This document shows positions 7,639 through 16,639 of a DNA stretch of 64,000 bases, piece by piece. Made by a program: the position numbers and the translations under genes. Under the pieces are notes generated by a model. That model did no database searches and was not told the DNA's origin. It saw only the letters and a list, made by a program, of their open reading frames with translations. How positions within the stretch are numbered: the stretch's first letter is position 1; each line of letters begins with the position of its first letter. Origin of the DNA: Streptomyces changanensis (GTDB lineage Bacteria; Actinomycetota; Actinomycetes; Streptomycetales; Streptomycetaceae); assembly GCF_024600715.1 (NCBI RefSeq), contig NZ_CP102332.1:6634001-6698000 (forward strand). Reading direction: 5' to 3'.

Positions 7639-10149
7639 GTGCGCGTGACCGAGCAGAACTCCGCACTCATCGCCGGCCGGTACCAGCTCGTCGAACGCAT
7701 CGGCCAGGGCGGCATGGGCCGGGTCTGGCGGGGCGTCGACCAGCAACTCTTCGGACGTGAGGTCGCCGTCAAGGAGATCCTCTTCCCGGCGGGCCTGGAC
7801 GACGGCGACCGTGCCACGCTGCTCGGGCGCTTCATCGGCGAGGCCCGCGCGGCGGTCACTCTCAGCCACCCCGGGATCATCACCATCCACGACGTCGTGG
7901 AGCACCACGGCGCCCCTGTGATCGTCATGGAGTTCGTCCGTGGGGAGTCCCTCGCCGCGGCCATCCGCCGACAGGGACGGCTGCCCGTGCGGCGGGTGGC
8001 GGAGATCGGCTCCGCCGTGCTCGACGCGCTGACCGAGGCACACGACGCGGGGATCATCCACCGCGACATCAAGCCCGACAACGTCCTCCTGACCAAGGAC
8101 CGCGTCGTCCTGACCGACTTCGGCATCGCCCACCTCGCGGACGCCACGACCAAGCTCAGCCACAGCGGGATCGTCATCGGCACCCCGCAGTACATGCCGC
8201 CGGAGCAGTTGGAGGGCAAGCGCCCGACACCGGCCAACGACCTGTGGGCGCTCGGCGCCACCCTCTACCACGCCGTCGAGGGGCACCCACCGTTCGAAGC
8301 CGACGGGCTTCACGCCCTCGCCGTGGCCGTCTTCACCCGCCCTCACCGGCCGCTGGCCCACGCCGGCCCGCTGGCGCCCGCGTTGGACGCGCTCCTCACC
8401 AAGGACCCGCGGCAACGCGCCGGCGCCACCCAGGCCGCCGAACTACTGGCGTCGGCGGTCCGGTCCTCGCGGCTCGGGGCGGAGGCCACCAGCGAGCCGA
8501 CCCCGCCCGAGCCCCGCCCGGCACCCGTACCGGCGCCGGAATCCACACCGGCCCCCGGCCCCGCACACGGTCCGGTACCCGCACCCGTACCGGCCCCGGA
8601 ACCCACACCGGCACCCGCCCCAGTACCCGCACCGGACGCGCCGACGGAGCACGCCCCCACCCCGACGCGGCGGGAGGCGGAACGACCGCCCCCGCCACTC
8701 CTGCCGACGCCCACGGCCTGGGACCCCGCGTCCACCCCCGCCACCCCCCGTCACCCCGCACCGGACCTATCGACCGCCCCGACCGCCCCGGGCACCCCCG
8801 CCACACCCGTGCCCCCCGCCGAAAACCTGATCCCGTTGGGCGGGAGGGGCCGACAGGCCCCCGACAAGACGACGTCCGACCGGCGGCGTACCCTCACCCG
8901 GCGCTCCGCCGTCCTGGGAGTGGCCGCGGCCACGCTCACGGCCGGCTCGCTCCTGACCTGGACCCTCAACCGCGACGCCCCGGACGGCGGCGGTGGGGCG
9001 GCCGGCAGCGGCCCCGCGGCGCCGCCCGTCACCGTGGTGATCGGGGTGGACGCGCCACTCACCGGCGGGCTGTCCTCCTTCGGCCTCGGGGTCAGGAACT
9101 CCGCCGACCTGGCGGTCAGGAACGCCAACCGGACCCGGCACGTACCCGGCGTCACCTTCCGGATCAAGGCTCTCGACGACGAGGCGACGCCCGCCAAGGG
9201 CCGGTCCAACGCCACGGAGTTCATCGCCGACGAGCGGGTGCTGGGCGTCGTCGGCCCGGTCAACTCCGCCGTCGCCCACGCCATGGCGGTACCGCTCTCA
9301 CGGGCGAACCTGGTCAACGTGTCACCGGCCAACACCGACCCCGTGCTGACGCTGGGCCCCCACTGGGCCGAGGGCACCGAGTCCCGCCCGCACAGGACGT
9401 ACTTCCGCAATCTCGCCACGGACGTCGACCAGGGCCCGTTCGCCGCCCGGTACCTCCACGAGGCGGGGAAGCAGAAGGTCTTCGTCATCGACGACAACAG
9501 CGCCTACGGCGCCGGCCTCACCTCGGGTTTCCGGGCCGAGTTCACGAAGCTGGGCGGGACCGTCGTCGGCACGGAAGGGGTCGACCCGGCGGAGAGCGCC
9601 TTCTCGGGACTCGCCGCGAAGGTGCGGGCCTCGGGCGCCGAGGCCGTGTACTTCGGCGGCTACCACACCACCGCCGGGCCGCTCTCCCGGCTGCTCAAGC
9701 AGGCGGGCGTCGGCATCCCCCTCATGGGCGGCGACGGCGTCTTCGACCAGCAGTTCATCGCGACGAACCCGAAGGCCGAGGGCGATCTCGCCACCAACAT
9801 CGGGATGCCCGCCGAGGCCCTGGCAGGGGGACAGGACTTCCTCGCGCAGTACCGCCGGGCCGGGTACCCGGAACCGGCCGACTGGTACGGCCCCTACGCG
9901 TACGACGCGACGTGGGCCGTCATCGAGGCGGTGAAGTCCGTCGCGGCGGCCCACGGCGGCACCCTTCCCCGGGATGCCCGGGACGCCCGGGCGAAGACGG
10001 CGAACGCCGTGGCGGATGTGGCGTTTGACGGTGTCACGGGTCGCGTGGCCTTCGACGAGTACGGTGACACGACCGACCGCCGGCTGTCGGTCTACGCGGT
10101 GAAGGGCGGCAGCTGGACGCTCGTGAAGAGCGGCCCCCACGCCCCCTGA
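7639..10149 (+). CDS. Membrane Ser/Thr kinase fused to extracellular branched-chain amino-acid-binding-like domain
   Basis: An 836-residue protein from a GTG. Residues 15-275 are a Hanks-type kinase: GQGGMGRVW glycine loop, VAVKE lysine, HRDIKPDNV catalytic loop, TDFG, and TPQYMPPEQ activation segment. Residues 280-410 are a Pro/Ala-rich linker with repeated PAP motifs. A membrane segment follows at about 423-443, then residues 460-836 form an extracellular periplasmic-binding-protein type I domain of the LivJ/amide-sensor class (VIGVDAPLTGGLSSFG, VLGVVGPVNSAVAHAMAVPL, FVIDDNSAYGAGL). The build predicts a one-component receptor that binds a small molecule outside and phosphorylates targets inside. 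All canonical kinase residues are present. The ligand is unknown and the gene stands alone. Confidence 0.9.
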   Translation: MRVTEQNSALIAGRYQLVERIGQGGMGRVWRGVDQQLFGREVAVKEILFPAGLDDGDRATLLGRFIGEARAAVTLSHPGIITIHDVVEHHGAPVIVMEFVRGESLAAAIRRQGRLPVRRVAEIGSAVLDALTEAHDAGIIHRDIKPDNVLLTKDRVVLTDFGIAHLADATTKLSHSGIVIGTPQYMPPEQLEGKRPTPANDLWALGATLYHAVEGHPPFEADGLHALAVAVFTRPHRPLAHAGPLAPALDALLTKDPRQRAGATQAAELLASAVRSSRLGAEATSEPTPPEPRPAPVPAPESTPAPGPAHGPVPAPVPAPEPTPAPAPVPAPDAPTEHAPTPTRREAERPPPPLLPTPTAWDPASTPATPRHPAPDLSTAPTAPGTPATPVPPAENLIPLGGRGRQAPDKTTSDRRRTLTRRSAVLGVAAATLTAGSLLTWTLNRDAPDGGGGAAGSGPAAPPVTVVIGVDAPLTGGLSSFGLGVRNSADLAVRNANRTRHVPGVTFRIKALDDEATPAKGRSNATEFIADERVLGVVGPVNSAVAHAMAVPLSRANLVNVSPANTDPVLTLGPHWAEGTESRPHRTYFRNLATDVDQGPFAARYLHEAGKQKVFVIDDNSAYGAGLTSGFRAEFTKLGGTVVGTEGVDPAESAFSGLAAKVRASGAEAVYFGGYHTTAGPLSRLLKQAGVGIPLMGGDGVFDQQFIATNPKAEGDLATNIGMPAEALAGGQDFLAQYRRAGYPEPADWYGPYAYDATWAVIEAVKSVAAAHGGTLPRDARDARAKTANAVADVAFDGVTGRVAFDEYGDTTDRRLSVYAVKGGSWTLVKSGPHAP

Positions 10150-10431
10150 TCCGCCCCGGCGGACGGACCGCACCCACCGGGCCGGGACGGCCCGTCGGTC
10201 AGGCGGAGCCACCTGTCCGACGGCGGGCCCGCCGGCCGACGTCCTGGAACGTGTCCGGGACAGGCACGGCACCACGCTCTGAGCAGGGCGGACAGCGGCG
10301 CCCCCGTCCGGGACAGCGCGATCCTGTTGTTCCGGCTCCTCCCGGCCCGGCACGCTCCTGCCGTCGCCCCGGACGGGGCGAGACCGCCGCCCCTGTCGGG
10401 GGCGGGAACGTGACCGAGAGGACACCGGAGA

Positions 10432-10776
10432 ATGCCTCGCACTCGCCAGATCCTGATGCCCCTGGCCGCCGTGGCCATCGCGGCGGGAACCCTCGCGGCG
10501 ACCACCCCCGCGGCGGTCGCCGCGGAAGCCGTCGCCTGCGGCGTGTCCGCCCTCGACCGTGACAGGCGCCAGAACGGGCAGTACTTCACACAGGACGTCT
10601 ACCTCCGCACCGGACCCGCCTGGAGCTGCGGGATCACCGGCAGCGCCACCACGGCGAACTACGTCGACTACCACTGCACGACCGCCGGGTTCACGTATCT
10701 GCGGACCGCGTCGACGAAGCTCGGCTGGGTCCACAACAGCTACCTGGTCGGTGGCGGCACCAACGTCCGCTGCTGA
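10432..10776 (+). CDS. Secreted SH3-like domain protein
   Basis: A 114-residue protein with a Sec signal (IAAGTLAATTPAAVA, cleavage about residue 31). The mature 80 residues resemble a bacterial SH3b domain (DVYLRTGPAWSCGITG, FTYLRTASTKLGWVHNSYL), a fold that commonly binds cell-wall peptides. Four cysteines (about 36, 64, 82 and 114) probably form two disulfides. It is compact and has no catalytic motif, so it may be a wall-binding or inhibitory factor. A purine-rich GAGAGGACACCGGAGA precedes the ATG, and a strong terminator lies about 50 bases after the stop, so it forms a monocistronic unit. Confidence 0.75.
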   Translation: MPRTRQILMPLAAVAIAAGTLAATTPAAVAAEAVACGVSALDRDRRQNGQYFTQDVYLRTGPAWSCGITGSATTANYVDYHCTTAGFTYLRTASTKLGWVHNSYLVGGGTNVRC

Positions 10777-10823
10777 TCCCGCCGGCACGTGAGCCGGTCG
10801 GGCGACGGCCGGCAAGCCGATAC

Positions 10824-10849
10824 GGACACCGAGCCCCGGCTCGGTGTCC
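10824..10849 (+). terminator. Terminator hairpin after the SH3-like gene
   Basis: GGACACCGAGCC (10824-10835) pairs perfectly with GGCTCGGTGTCC (10838-10849) around a 2-base loop and is followed by TTCGG. It lies 48 bases after the stop codon at 10776. Confidence 0.75.
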
Positions 10850-11035
10850 TTCGGCGCGTCCCGACCCGCCCCGGCCGCGGGGCCGCCACCGGGACGGGTG
10901 GCCCGACGGGCCGGCCAGGGCAGCCGCAAGCCGTTCGCCCGGCCCCGCGGGCGACCCGGGCCGGTACCGACGGCACGGCGGCCATTCGGCGTGGATCCGG
11001 GCGGTTGCCGGTAGCGAGTGCGGCACCCGACCGGC

Positions 11036-11070
11036 GAGGCCGCCGGCCGAGGGGTCCGGCCGGCGGCCTC
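11036..11070. terminator. Terminator hairpin downstream of the S1-like gene
   Basis: GAGGCCGCCGGCC (11036-11048) pairs perfectly with GGCCGGCGGCCTC (11058-11070), a 13-bp stem with a 9-base loop. It lies about 50 bases beyond the minus-strand stop at 11120. Confidence 0.7.
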
Positions 11071-11119
11071 GTTCCGTGCCCGCGAGGGTGGAGGGTGTTG
11101 GAGCGGCGTGTACCGGCTC

Positions 11120-12718
11120 TCAGCCGATGAGGCTGTACGCGTTCCAGCCGCTGCCGACCTTCACGCGGTTGTTGAGCGGGGCCGTGATGTCGCCGGTGCC
11201 CTTGTAGAGCCAGAGGTCCCCGGCGGAGTCACGGACGAAGAAGTCGGCCTTGGCGTCGCCGTCGACGTCGCCGCTCGCGGCGTAGGCGGTGTAGTTCCAG
11301 CCCGTGCCGATCTGGACGCGGTTCTTCCACGGCGTGGCGGCGATGCCGGTGCCCCGGTAGAGCCACAGCTTGCCGTCGGTGTCGCGGGTGAGGAGGTCGG
11401 GCTTGCCGTCACCGGTGTAGTCGCCGCTGCCGAACGAGGTCAGGCTGCCCCAGCCGGTGCCCGTCTTGATCCGGGGCAGCAGTCCGCCCCACGGGGCCTT
11501 GAAGGGGTAGACCCACTGGACGCCGTCGGCATCGACCGCGACGATGTCCGGCGTGCCGTCGCCGGTCAGGTCACCGGGGACCGTGAGGGAGCGCATGGCG
11601 CCGAATCCGGAGCCCAGCTTCGTCTCGTACTCCTCGTGGGCCTCCGGGTAACCCCACGGGTCGATCTCGACCACTGCCCAGTGGCGCCAGTAGAGGTCTC
11701 CCGCCGCGTCGCGGAAGATGTGGTCCTGGGCGCCGTCCCCGTCGAGGTCGGCCTGCCGGAAGCGGGTGTACGTCGAGGAGATCCGCTGCCGGACCGGCGC
11801 GGACAGGCCGCTGCCCGTGCTGTTGTGGTGGTACGCCTTGCCGTCCGGGGTCATGGCGAAGAGATCGGCCCGGGGATCGCCGTCGAGACTGGTGGCCTGG
11901 ATGCGCGGGGCGAGCTCGCCCACGAACGCGCTGACCTTGGTGAACACGGCCTGCCCGCCCTCGGACGTGCACCCGGGGCCGGTACCGCGCGAGTAGATGC
12001 CCACCAGGCGGCCGCGGACGACCAGCGGGCCGCCCTCGTCACCCGTGCACGGCGCGACGGTGCCCGCGTCCTCGCCGGTCGCCGGCTCGCCCGCGCACAC
12101 CATCCGGCCGGGGGTCCAGGCGGCGCCGAGGGCGGTGGCGCACTCCTCGTCCGCGCGCAGGGGCAGCGTGGCCTCGCGCACCGACGGAGCGGGCTTCGAC
12201 GAGGTACCGCTGGTACTGCCCCAGCCCCGGAAGGTCGCCGGGGTGCCCGGCGCGTACGAGGCGGTGTCGTCGGAGGTCGTCAGCCGGATGGTGACGTGCG
12301 TGTTCATGTGCCCGAGGGCGCTGACCAGGGCGACGTCGTTGCGCCCCGTGGCCGGTTCGTACTGCGGGTGGACCCAGGACAGCTCCGCTTCGGACCCGGG
12401 CATGGCCACGTCCTCGTACTGCGGTGGCCAGTCCGCGTCCGTCGCCAGGCGGGTGATGCCGGAGGCGACGCGTATCTCCTTCGCCCCCGCCACGCACCCG
12501 GCCGAGGTCAGCACCTTGAGGTTCCCGCCGACGGCGGCGCCACCGCAGACGCGCTTCGTGCCGTCGGCGAGGGTGACGTGGACCTGCACCATCCAGTCAC
12601 CCTCACCGCCCACCTCGCTGCCCCCGACCACGGCGTGCGCGGGCGCCGCGGCCGGCATGCCGCCGACGAGGGCCGCCGTGAGAGCCGCCGCCGGCAGGGA
12701 CCTGCCGAGAAATCCCAT
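11120..12718 (-). CDS. Secreted S1 (trypsin-like) pseudoprotease with FG-GAP repeats
   Basis: A 532-residue exported protein (signal to about residue 28, then AVVGGSEVGG like a mature chymotrypsin N-terminus). Residues 29-260 follow the S1 fold, but the triad is broken. Where LTAAHC is expected the sequence is LTSAGC, so Gly74 replaces the catalytic His. CTGDEGGPL puts Glu228 at the nucleophilic Ser of GDSGGP. Asp128 (RNDVAL) is kept. Residues 270-532 are FG-GAP/VCBS-like repeats (DLDGDGAQD, DLTGDGTPD, DYTGDGKPD, DVDGDAKAD) that bind calcium and suggest a beta-propeller. I infer a binding or decoy protein, not a protease. The ATG at 12718 was preferred to one nine codons upstream because GAGAGGAAG precedes it. 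Confidence 0.85.
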   Translation of the reverse strand: MGFLGRSLPAAALTAALVGGMPAAAPAHAVVGGSEVGGEGDWMVQVHVTLADGTKRVCGGAAVGGNLKVLTSAGCVAGAKEIRVASGITRLATDADWPPQYEDVAMPGSEAELSWVHPQYEPATGRNDVALVSALGHMNTHVTIRLTTSDDTASYAPGTPATFRGWGSTSGTSSKPAPSVREATLPLRADEECATALGAAWTPGRMVCAGEPATGEDAGTVAPCTGDEGGPLVVRGRLVGIYSRGTGPGCTSEGGQAVFTKVSAFVGELAPRIQATSLDGDPRADLFAMTPDGKAYHHNSTGSGLSAPVRQRISSTYTRFRQADLDGDGAQDHIFRDAAGDLYWRHWAVVEIDPWGYPEAHEEYETKLGSGFGAMRSLTVPGDLTGDGTPDIVAVDADGVQWVYPFKAPWGGLLPRIKTGTGWGSLTSFGSGDYTGDGKPDLLTRDTDGKLWLYRGTGIAATPWKNRVQIGTGWNYTAYAASGDVDGDAKADFFVRDSAGDLWLYKGTGDITAPLNNRVKVGSGWNAYSLIG

Positions 12719-12921
12719 CAGTCTTCCTCTCGTATGAGCCGTCATCCGGCTACTTCACGATCTTCGACAGCGGGGCACGGCAAAGGGTTGTACCCCGCGG
12801 CCCAAGTGCCGTGAGAGCAGGCGGGGTTGTTGGACGCGGACGGCGACGGCGCAGGGGGCCGCCGCCCCGAGCCGGCAGCGCGGCCTCGTCCCCGGATCAG
12901 GAGCGAGGGCGGGACGCCGGG

Positions 12922-13962
12922 TCAGAGCATGAGCAGCAGCCGCGTGTTCGGGACGAGCTTCCGGTTCACGCTCGTGCTCTGCACGAAGATGGTGAAGTCG
13001 TCGTTGTGGTCCGGCTTGATGCGTACTTCCACGTCCGGCAGGCGGAGCAGGGATCGGGCCTCGTCTCCCGTGTACACCCGGTCCGTCTTCTTCTCCAATA
13101 CCGCGATTTGCTTCCGCGCCTGGATCTTCTCCGACTTGCTCAGCTGGTAGAACGCGCCGCCGGTACGGTACGTGTGTCCGCTTTCGACGACCCAGTCCCG
13201 TATCGCCGCGTCACGCGTCACCGGGATCAGCTGGTACGCGGACGGCTTCACCGGGGTGAGGCCGGCCGCCCTGATGGTTTCCTTGTTGACCGCCTCCGCG
13301 CCCGTGGAGAAAACCGTCCGCGATCCCCGAATGCCCTTCGTGCGGCCCACCATGAATTTCTCGGTGGCCTGCTGGATGACCTGCCCGGCCTCCTCCAGGC
13401 CCTGGGTGCTCGTGGCGTCCCAGATGGCGATGTTGTCCTTCGGGAAACCGCACTGCATGGCCTCCCGCTTGCCCATCTGGTCCGGCACGAGAACGGCCAG
13501 CGTCCAGTTGACCCCCTGCGTCTCGATCATCTCGGACACGGCCCTCACCAGTTCACGGGGGTCCTTGGTGGGGGAATCCGGGCAGCGGTGGCTGGCGTTC
13601 TCCTGGCCGTCGGTGAGGACGAACGTCAGGAAGCTGTGGTCGCCGTACAGTTGGGCGGTCTGCGCCAGCTCCCGCTGTGACTTCAGGGCGGCCGCGAGGA
13701 GGGCCGTCATCCCGCCGACCCGGTACAACTGCTTCAGTGACGGCATCCGCAGCACGTCCTTGTCATAGATGACGCACTCCACCTTGTCGGCGAAGACGTA
13801 CACCGTGACGCGCGTTTCCTGGTCCAGTTCCCTGGAGCGACGGGCGAGATAAGCGATTTGCTGGTCGGCGACTTCGACGACCTTGTGGCTCAGACGCGAC
13901 ATCGACGAACTGGCATCCAGCACAAGGGCGACGTGATTGATGTAGTTCTGGGTTCCGGACAT
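12922..13962 (-). CDS. von Willebrand factor A domain protein
   Basis: A 346-residue protein with a VWA domain over roughly residues 8-200. The metal-ion-dependent adhesion site is complete: DASSSMS (DxSxS), the Thr in GGMTALL, and the Asp in VLTDGQEN. The C-terminal 150 residues (YQLIPVTRDAAIRDWVVES, then YQLSKSEKIQARKQIAVLE) are not a family I recognise but look like an adaptor fused to VWA. There is no signal peptide or membrane segment, so it probably acts inside the cell as a scaffold. GGGGAG sits at good spacing before the ATG at 13962. No AAA ATPase partner is adjacent. Confidence 0.85.
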   Translation of the reverse strand: MSGTQNYINHVALVLDASSSMSRLSHKVVEVADQQIAYLARRSRELDQETRVTVYVFADKVECVIYDKDVLRMPSLKQLYRVGGMTALLAAALKSQRELAQTAQLYGDHSFLTFVLTDGQENASHRCPDSPTKDPRELVRAVSEMIETQGVNWTLAVLVPDQMGKREAMQCGFPKDNIAIWDATSTQGLEEAGQVIQQATEKFMVGRTKGIRGSRTVFSTGAEAVNKETIRAAGLTPVKPSAYQLIPVTRDAAIRDWVVESGHTYRTGGAFYQLSKSEKIQARKQIAVLEKKTDRVYTGDEARSLLRLPDVEVRIKPDHNDDFTIFVQSTSVNRKLVPNTRLLLML

Positions 13963-14443
13963 GGCAACTCCCCCTCTTTCCGAACTCGATGGACCTACCG
14001 TCTCACCCACCACTGACAATCGCCCTGGCTCCCGGACCGGATGAAGAGCCCACCCGACCGGGGCCGGTCGGGAGTCGTGTCGCGCCGGCCGTGGCCAGGC
14101 CGTGGCCCTCGCGTGCGCACGGCGGACCGGTCAGCGGCACTCCCCGCCCCGGGACCGCGTACGGCCGTGGACCGGGCCGGAAGCGGGGAGAGATGTCCGG
14201 AGGGGCGTCCGCTGCCGGCCGCCCCCCGATCGGTGATTCGGAGCGGCGCCCCCCAGGTGATCGAACGAGCCTCCGACGGGCCCACTGTCTCCGTACGCTG
14301 CGAGCAGGGTCGAGGGCCGATCCGGCGCGGCCACGGCGGTGTGCGGGGCCCGGGCCCCGCACACCCCGGCGCACGGGACGGCCGGCGCGGCGCCGCCCTC
14401 GTCCCGTCCGCCCCGAGCGACCGGCCACGGCGATACTGGCGGA
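13963..14443. other. Divergent intergenic region with a perfect palindrome
   Basis: About 480 bases between the divergent VWA and DUF3253 genes. No ORF with recognisable content is present. It holds the 28-bp palindrome listed at 14338-14365. Confidence 0.5.
14338..14365. repeat. 28-bp perfect palindrome without a loop
   Basis: GGTGTGCGGGGCCC (14338-14351) is followed directly by its exact complement GGGCCCCGCACACC (14352-14365). It lies 79 bp upstream of the DUF3253 start, in a divergent region where no neighbouring gene ends. It may be a terminator left from a lost gene, or an operator. Confidence 0.85.
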
Positions 14444-14716
14444 ATGACGGACATCGAGCGGCAGATGGACCGGCGCCTGGAGCGAGCCATCCTGGACCTG
14501 CTGGAGCGTCGTGGCACGGCCGCGACGATCTGTCCCTCCGACGCCGCACGCGCGGTGTACGACGGCGACGACGACGGCTGGCGCGCGCTCATGGAACCGG
14601 CGCGCCGCGCGGCTCGTCGGCTGGTCACGGCGGGCGAGGTGGAGATCACCCAGGGCGGCCGTCCCGTCGAGCCGAACGGGGCCCGGGGCCCCATCCGGAT
14701 CCGCCGCGCCCGCTGA
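14444..14716 (+). CDS. DUF3253 family protein
   Basis: A 90-residue protein, MTDIERQMDRRLERAILDLL. The pattern of an ILxLLxxRG helix, CPSDAARAV, a basic helix PARRAARRLVTAGEVEITQ and a PVEP tail with RGPIRIRRA is characteristic of DUF3253, a small winged-helix-like family of unknown function. It is probably DNA-binding given its basic charge, which is inference. The ATG is preceded by GGCGG only, so translation may be weak or the message nearly leaderless. It stands alone. Confidence 0.8.
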   Translation: MTDIERQMDRRLERAILDLLERRGTAATICPSDAARAVYDGDDDGWRALMEPARRAARRLVTAGEVEITQGGRPVEPNGARGPIRIRRAR

Positions 14717-15368
14717 CACACCGAAGGCGCGCCACAGCTCGTACCGGCGCCCGCCCGGTCACCGCCGGGGGCCGTGCCGCCATGGGGCGAAGCGGCTCGG
14801 TCGAGCCCCACCGGCCACCGCCGTCCCCACCGGCCACCGCCGTCCCACCGGCCACCGCCGTCCCGCCGGGAGCCCCCGGATCCCCAGGCGTGCGGGGTGC
14901 GGGCCCGGGGGACGGGCGACCCGACGGCGGGCGCCCGGGGGTCACGGGCCAGTGGGCCCCTTCGTGCACGGTCCCGCGCCCACCGGCCGGGCGCGCGTAC
15001 TTGAGGACCGCCGAGCCGGGCACGCAGCCGCCCCGGCCGATGCCGAGGGTGCCGAGGGCGCCCTCACGACCCGCGCGACCCGCAGGAAGGGGCATCCGCC
15101 GCCCGCACCGCTGCTGTCCGACCCGGGTGAGGTGCCGTGTCGTCCGTTCGGCCGTAGCGCGCGCCGGGATGTCGTCGGGCCGCCGGACGGCGCGCGGTCC
15201 CAGCCCTCGGCGAAGGCGAGCAGGGTGCCACGGCCACCGGGCACGGGCCCGTACCCGTCCCGTCGCCGGGTACGAAGGGCCGGCCCTCGGACATGGCGCG
15301 ATGCCGGGGACGAGGCGTGCGCGCCACGCATCTTCGACAACGCTGTGGGGCACGGGCGGCACGAACCA
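14717..15368. other. Gene-free interval of about 650 bases
   Basis: No convincing gene. It contains the short tandem repeat at 14808-14863. On the minus strand near 15215-15270 a short protein-like phrase (RGTLLAFAEGWDRAPSG) is visible, but no continuous frame supports a gene. Confidence 0.4.
14808..14863. repeat. Three tandem copies of an 18-19 bp unit
   Basis: CCACCGGCCACCGCCGTCC occurs at 14808-14826, 14827-14845 and 14845-14863. The last copy overlaps its neighbour by one base. It lies in a gene-free interval. Confidence 0.85.
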
Positions 15369-16412
15369 CTACTGGATGCTCCAGCGGTGGGGATGCGTGG
15401 GCTCGGCCGGGCAGACGAAGATGTTCAATTCGCCCCACCGGCCCACCGTCACCTTGGTGGGCGTGGCCGACTCCAGGTGACTGCCCTGGCGGGGCCGGTC
15501 CTCGACCGGGATCCAGCTCCTGCTGCCGCCGTCCCACTCGGAGCTGTCGATCGTGATCAGCAGGACCATCGGCGTCGCACAGGCGGTGCAGTCCATCGGG
15601 TAGGGGTCGGTCGCGTGCCAGGAAGCGAAGCCGCCGGCGCGCCAACCCGGCGGGATGGACAGGTCGTACTGGTAGGCGGGCGGCCCGCCCGTGTCGTCCG
15701 TGTCGTCCGTGTCGTCCTCCGCGGCCGCCTCGGCCTCCTCCTCCCAGGCGTCGAGCCGCGCGCACAACTCCTCGGGCAGTACGCCGGCGAACGGATACGT
15801 GGTCACCCGCTCCGGGTGCAGGACGCACGGCTCGGCGACGTAGCCCTCATAGCCGACGACCTCGGGCTGCGGCGGCGCGGTCAGGATCTCGCGGACCTCC
15901 GCGGACCGCCGCCAGCGCAACTCCAGGGCCATGCCGTGACCGGTGGGGCCGTGCCGGTCGAAGGGGCAGCACAACACCTGCAGCAGATCGCACCCCTCAG
16001 GCCCCGCGGGCAGATCGGGCACCTCGTGCCGGTAGAGCTGGGCCAGGGCGACCATCGGCAGCGGATCGGTGTCGCCGATCCGATCGACGACGTGGTCACG
16101 GCCGAGTTCGTCGAGGAGACGGCGCTCGTCCTCGGTCGGGCCGGAGTCCGGGTCGCGTGCCAGGGCCTCCGCCAGGACCTCGCGGTACCGGTGGATGTCC
16201 GCGGGCCGTCGACCGCGGCCGCGCCCGTGCGTCTCGCCGCACACCGGCCACGGTTCGTCGGCCGGCCACAGCAGCGGGCCGCCGACGGAGCTGACCGTGA
16301 CGTCGGGTGCTCCGGGGCGCGGGTGCAGCCGAGTGGTGGTACCGCGGTGTGCGGCCAGCTCCGGGAAGAGCGCCTCGATGTCCAGCGGGCGCGGCGGCGT
16401 CGTTCTGCTCAT
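15369..16412 (-). CDS. DUF1963 (YwqG-like) protein
   Basis: A 347-residue cytosolic protein. VSSVGGPLLWPADEPWPVC near residue 40 and the terminal region GRWGELNIFVCPAEPTHPHRW are typical of streptomycete DUF1963/YwqG-like proteins, whose function is unknown. CTACATPM and the Cys near the C-terminus could bind metal. A stretch encoding three DDT units arises from three tandem GTGTCGTCC repeats (about 15690-15718) and looks like a flexible acidic loop. There are no neighbours in an operon, and no signal or membrane segment is seen. Confidence 0.7.
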   Translation of the reverse strand: MSRTTPPRPLDIEALFPELAAHRGTTTRLHPRPGAPDVTVSSVGGPLLWPADEPWPVCGETHGRGRGRRPADIHRYREVLAEALARDPDSGPTEDERRLLDELGRDHVVDRIGDTDPLPMVALAQLYRHEVPDLPAGPEGCDLLQVLCCPFDRHGPTGHGMALELRWRRSAEVREILTAPPQPEVVGYEGYVAEPCVLHPERVTTYPFAGVLPEELCARLDAWEEEAEAAAEDDTDDTDDTGGPPAYQYDLSIPPGWRAGGFASWHATDPYPMDCTACATPMVLLITIDSSEWDGGSRSWIPVEDRPRQGSHLESATPTKVTVGRWGELNIFVCPAEPTHPHRWSIQ

Positions 16413-16639
16413 ACCGTGACCCTAGACGCCCACCGGCGGACCCGATCACGGCCCCGGTGAAGGGCGGATCAGGACAGGTCCGGCATCCGAGGAACGGCCT
16501 GCCGCCGCAGGGGGCGGAGCGGCCTTCTCGGCGACCCGGTTCTCCTCTTTCCGCCGTCACTTGTGTGATCATTCCCCCGTAGACATAGGGGGGCGGCAGC
16601 GAACCGGTGTCCCCCTGATAGTCCAGGGGAAGAGGGGGC

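Noticed and set aside
14808..14863. CRISPR-like array in the 18-19 bp repeats
   Set aside because: Three contiguous copies with no spacers. A simple tandem duplication.
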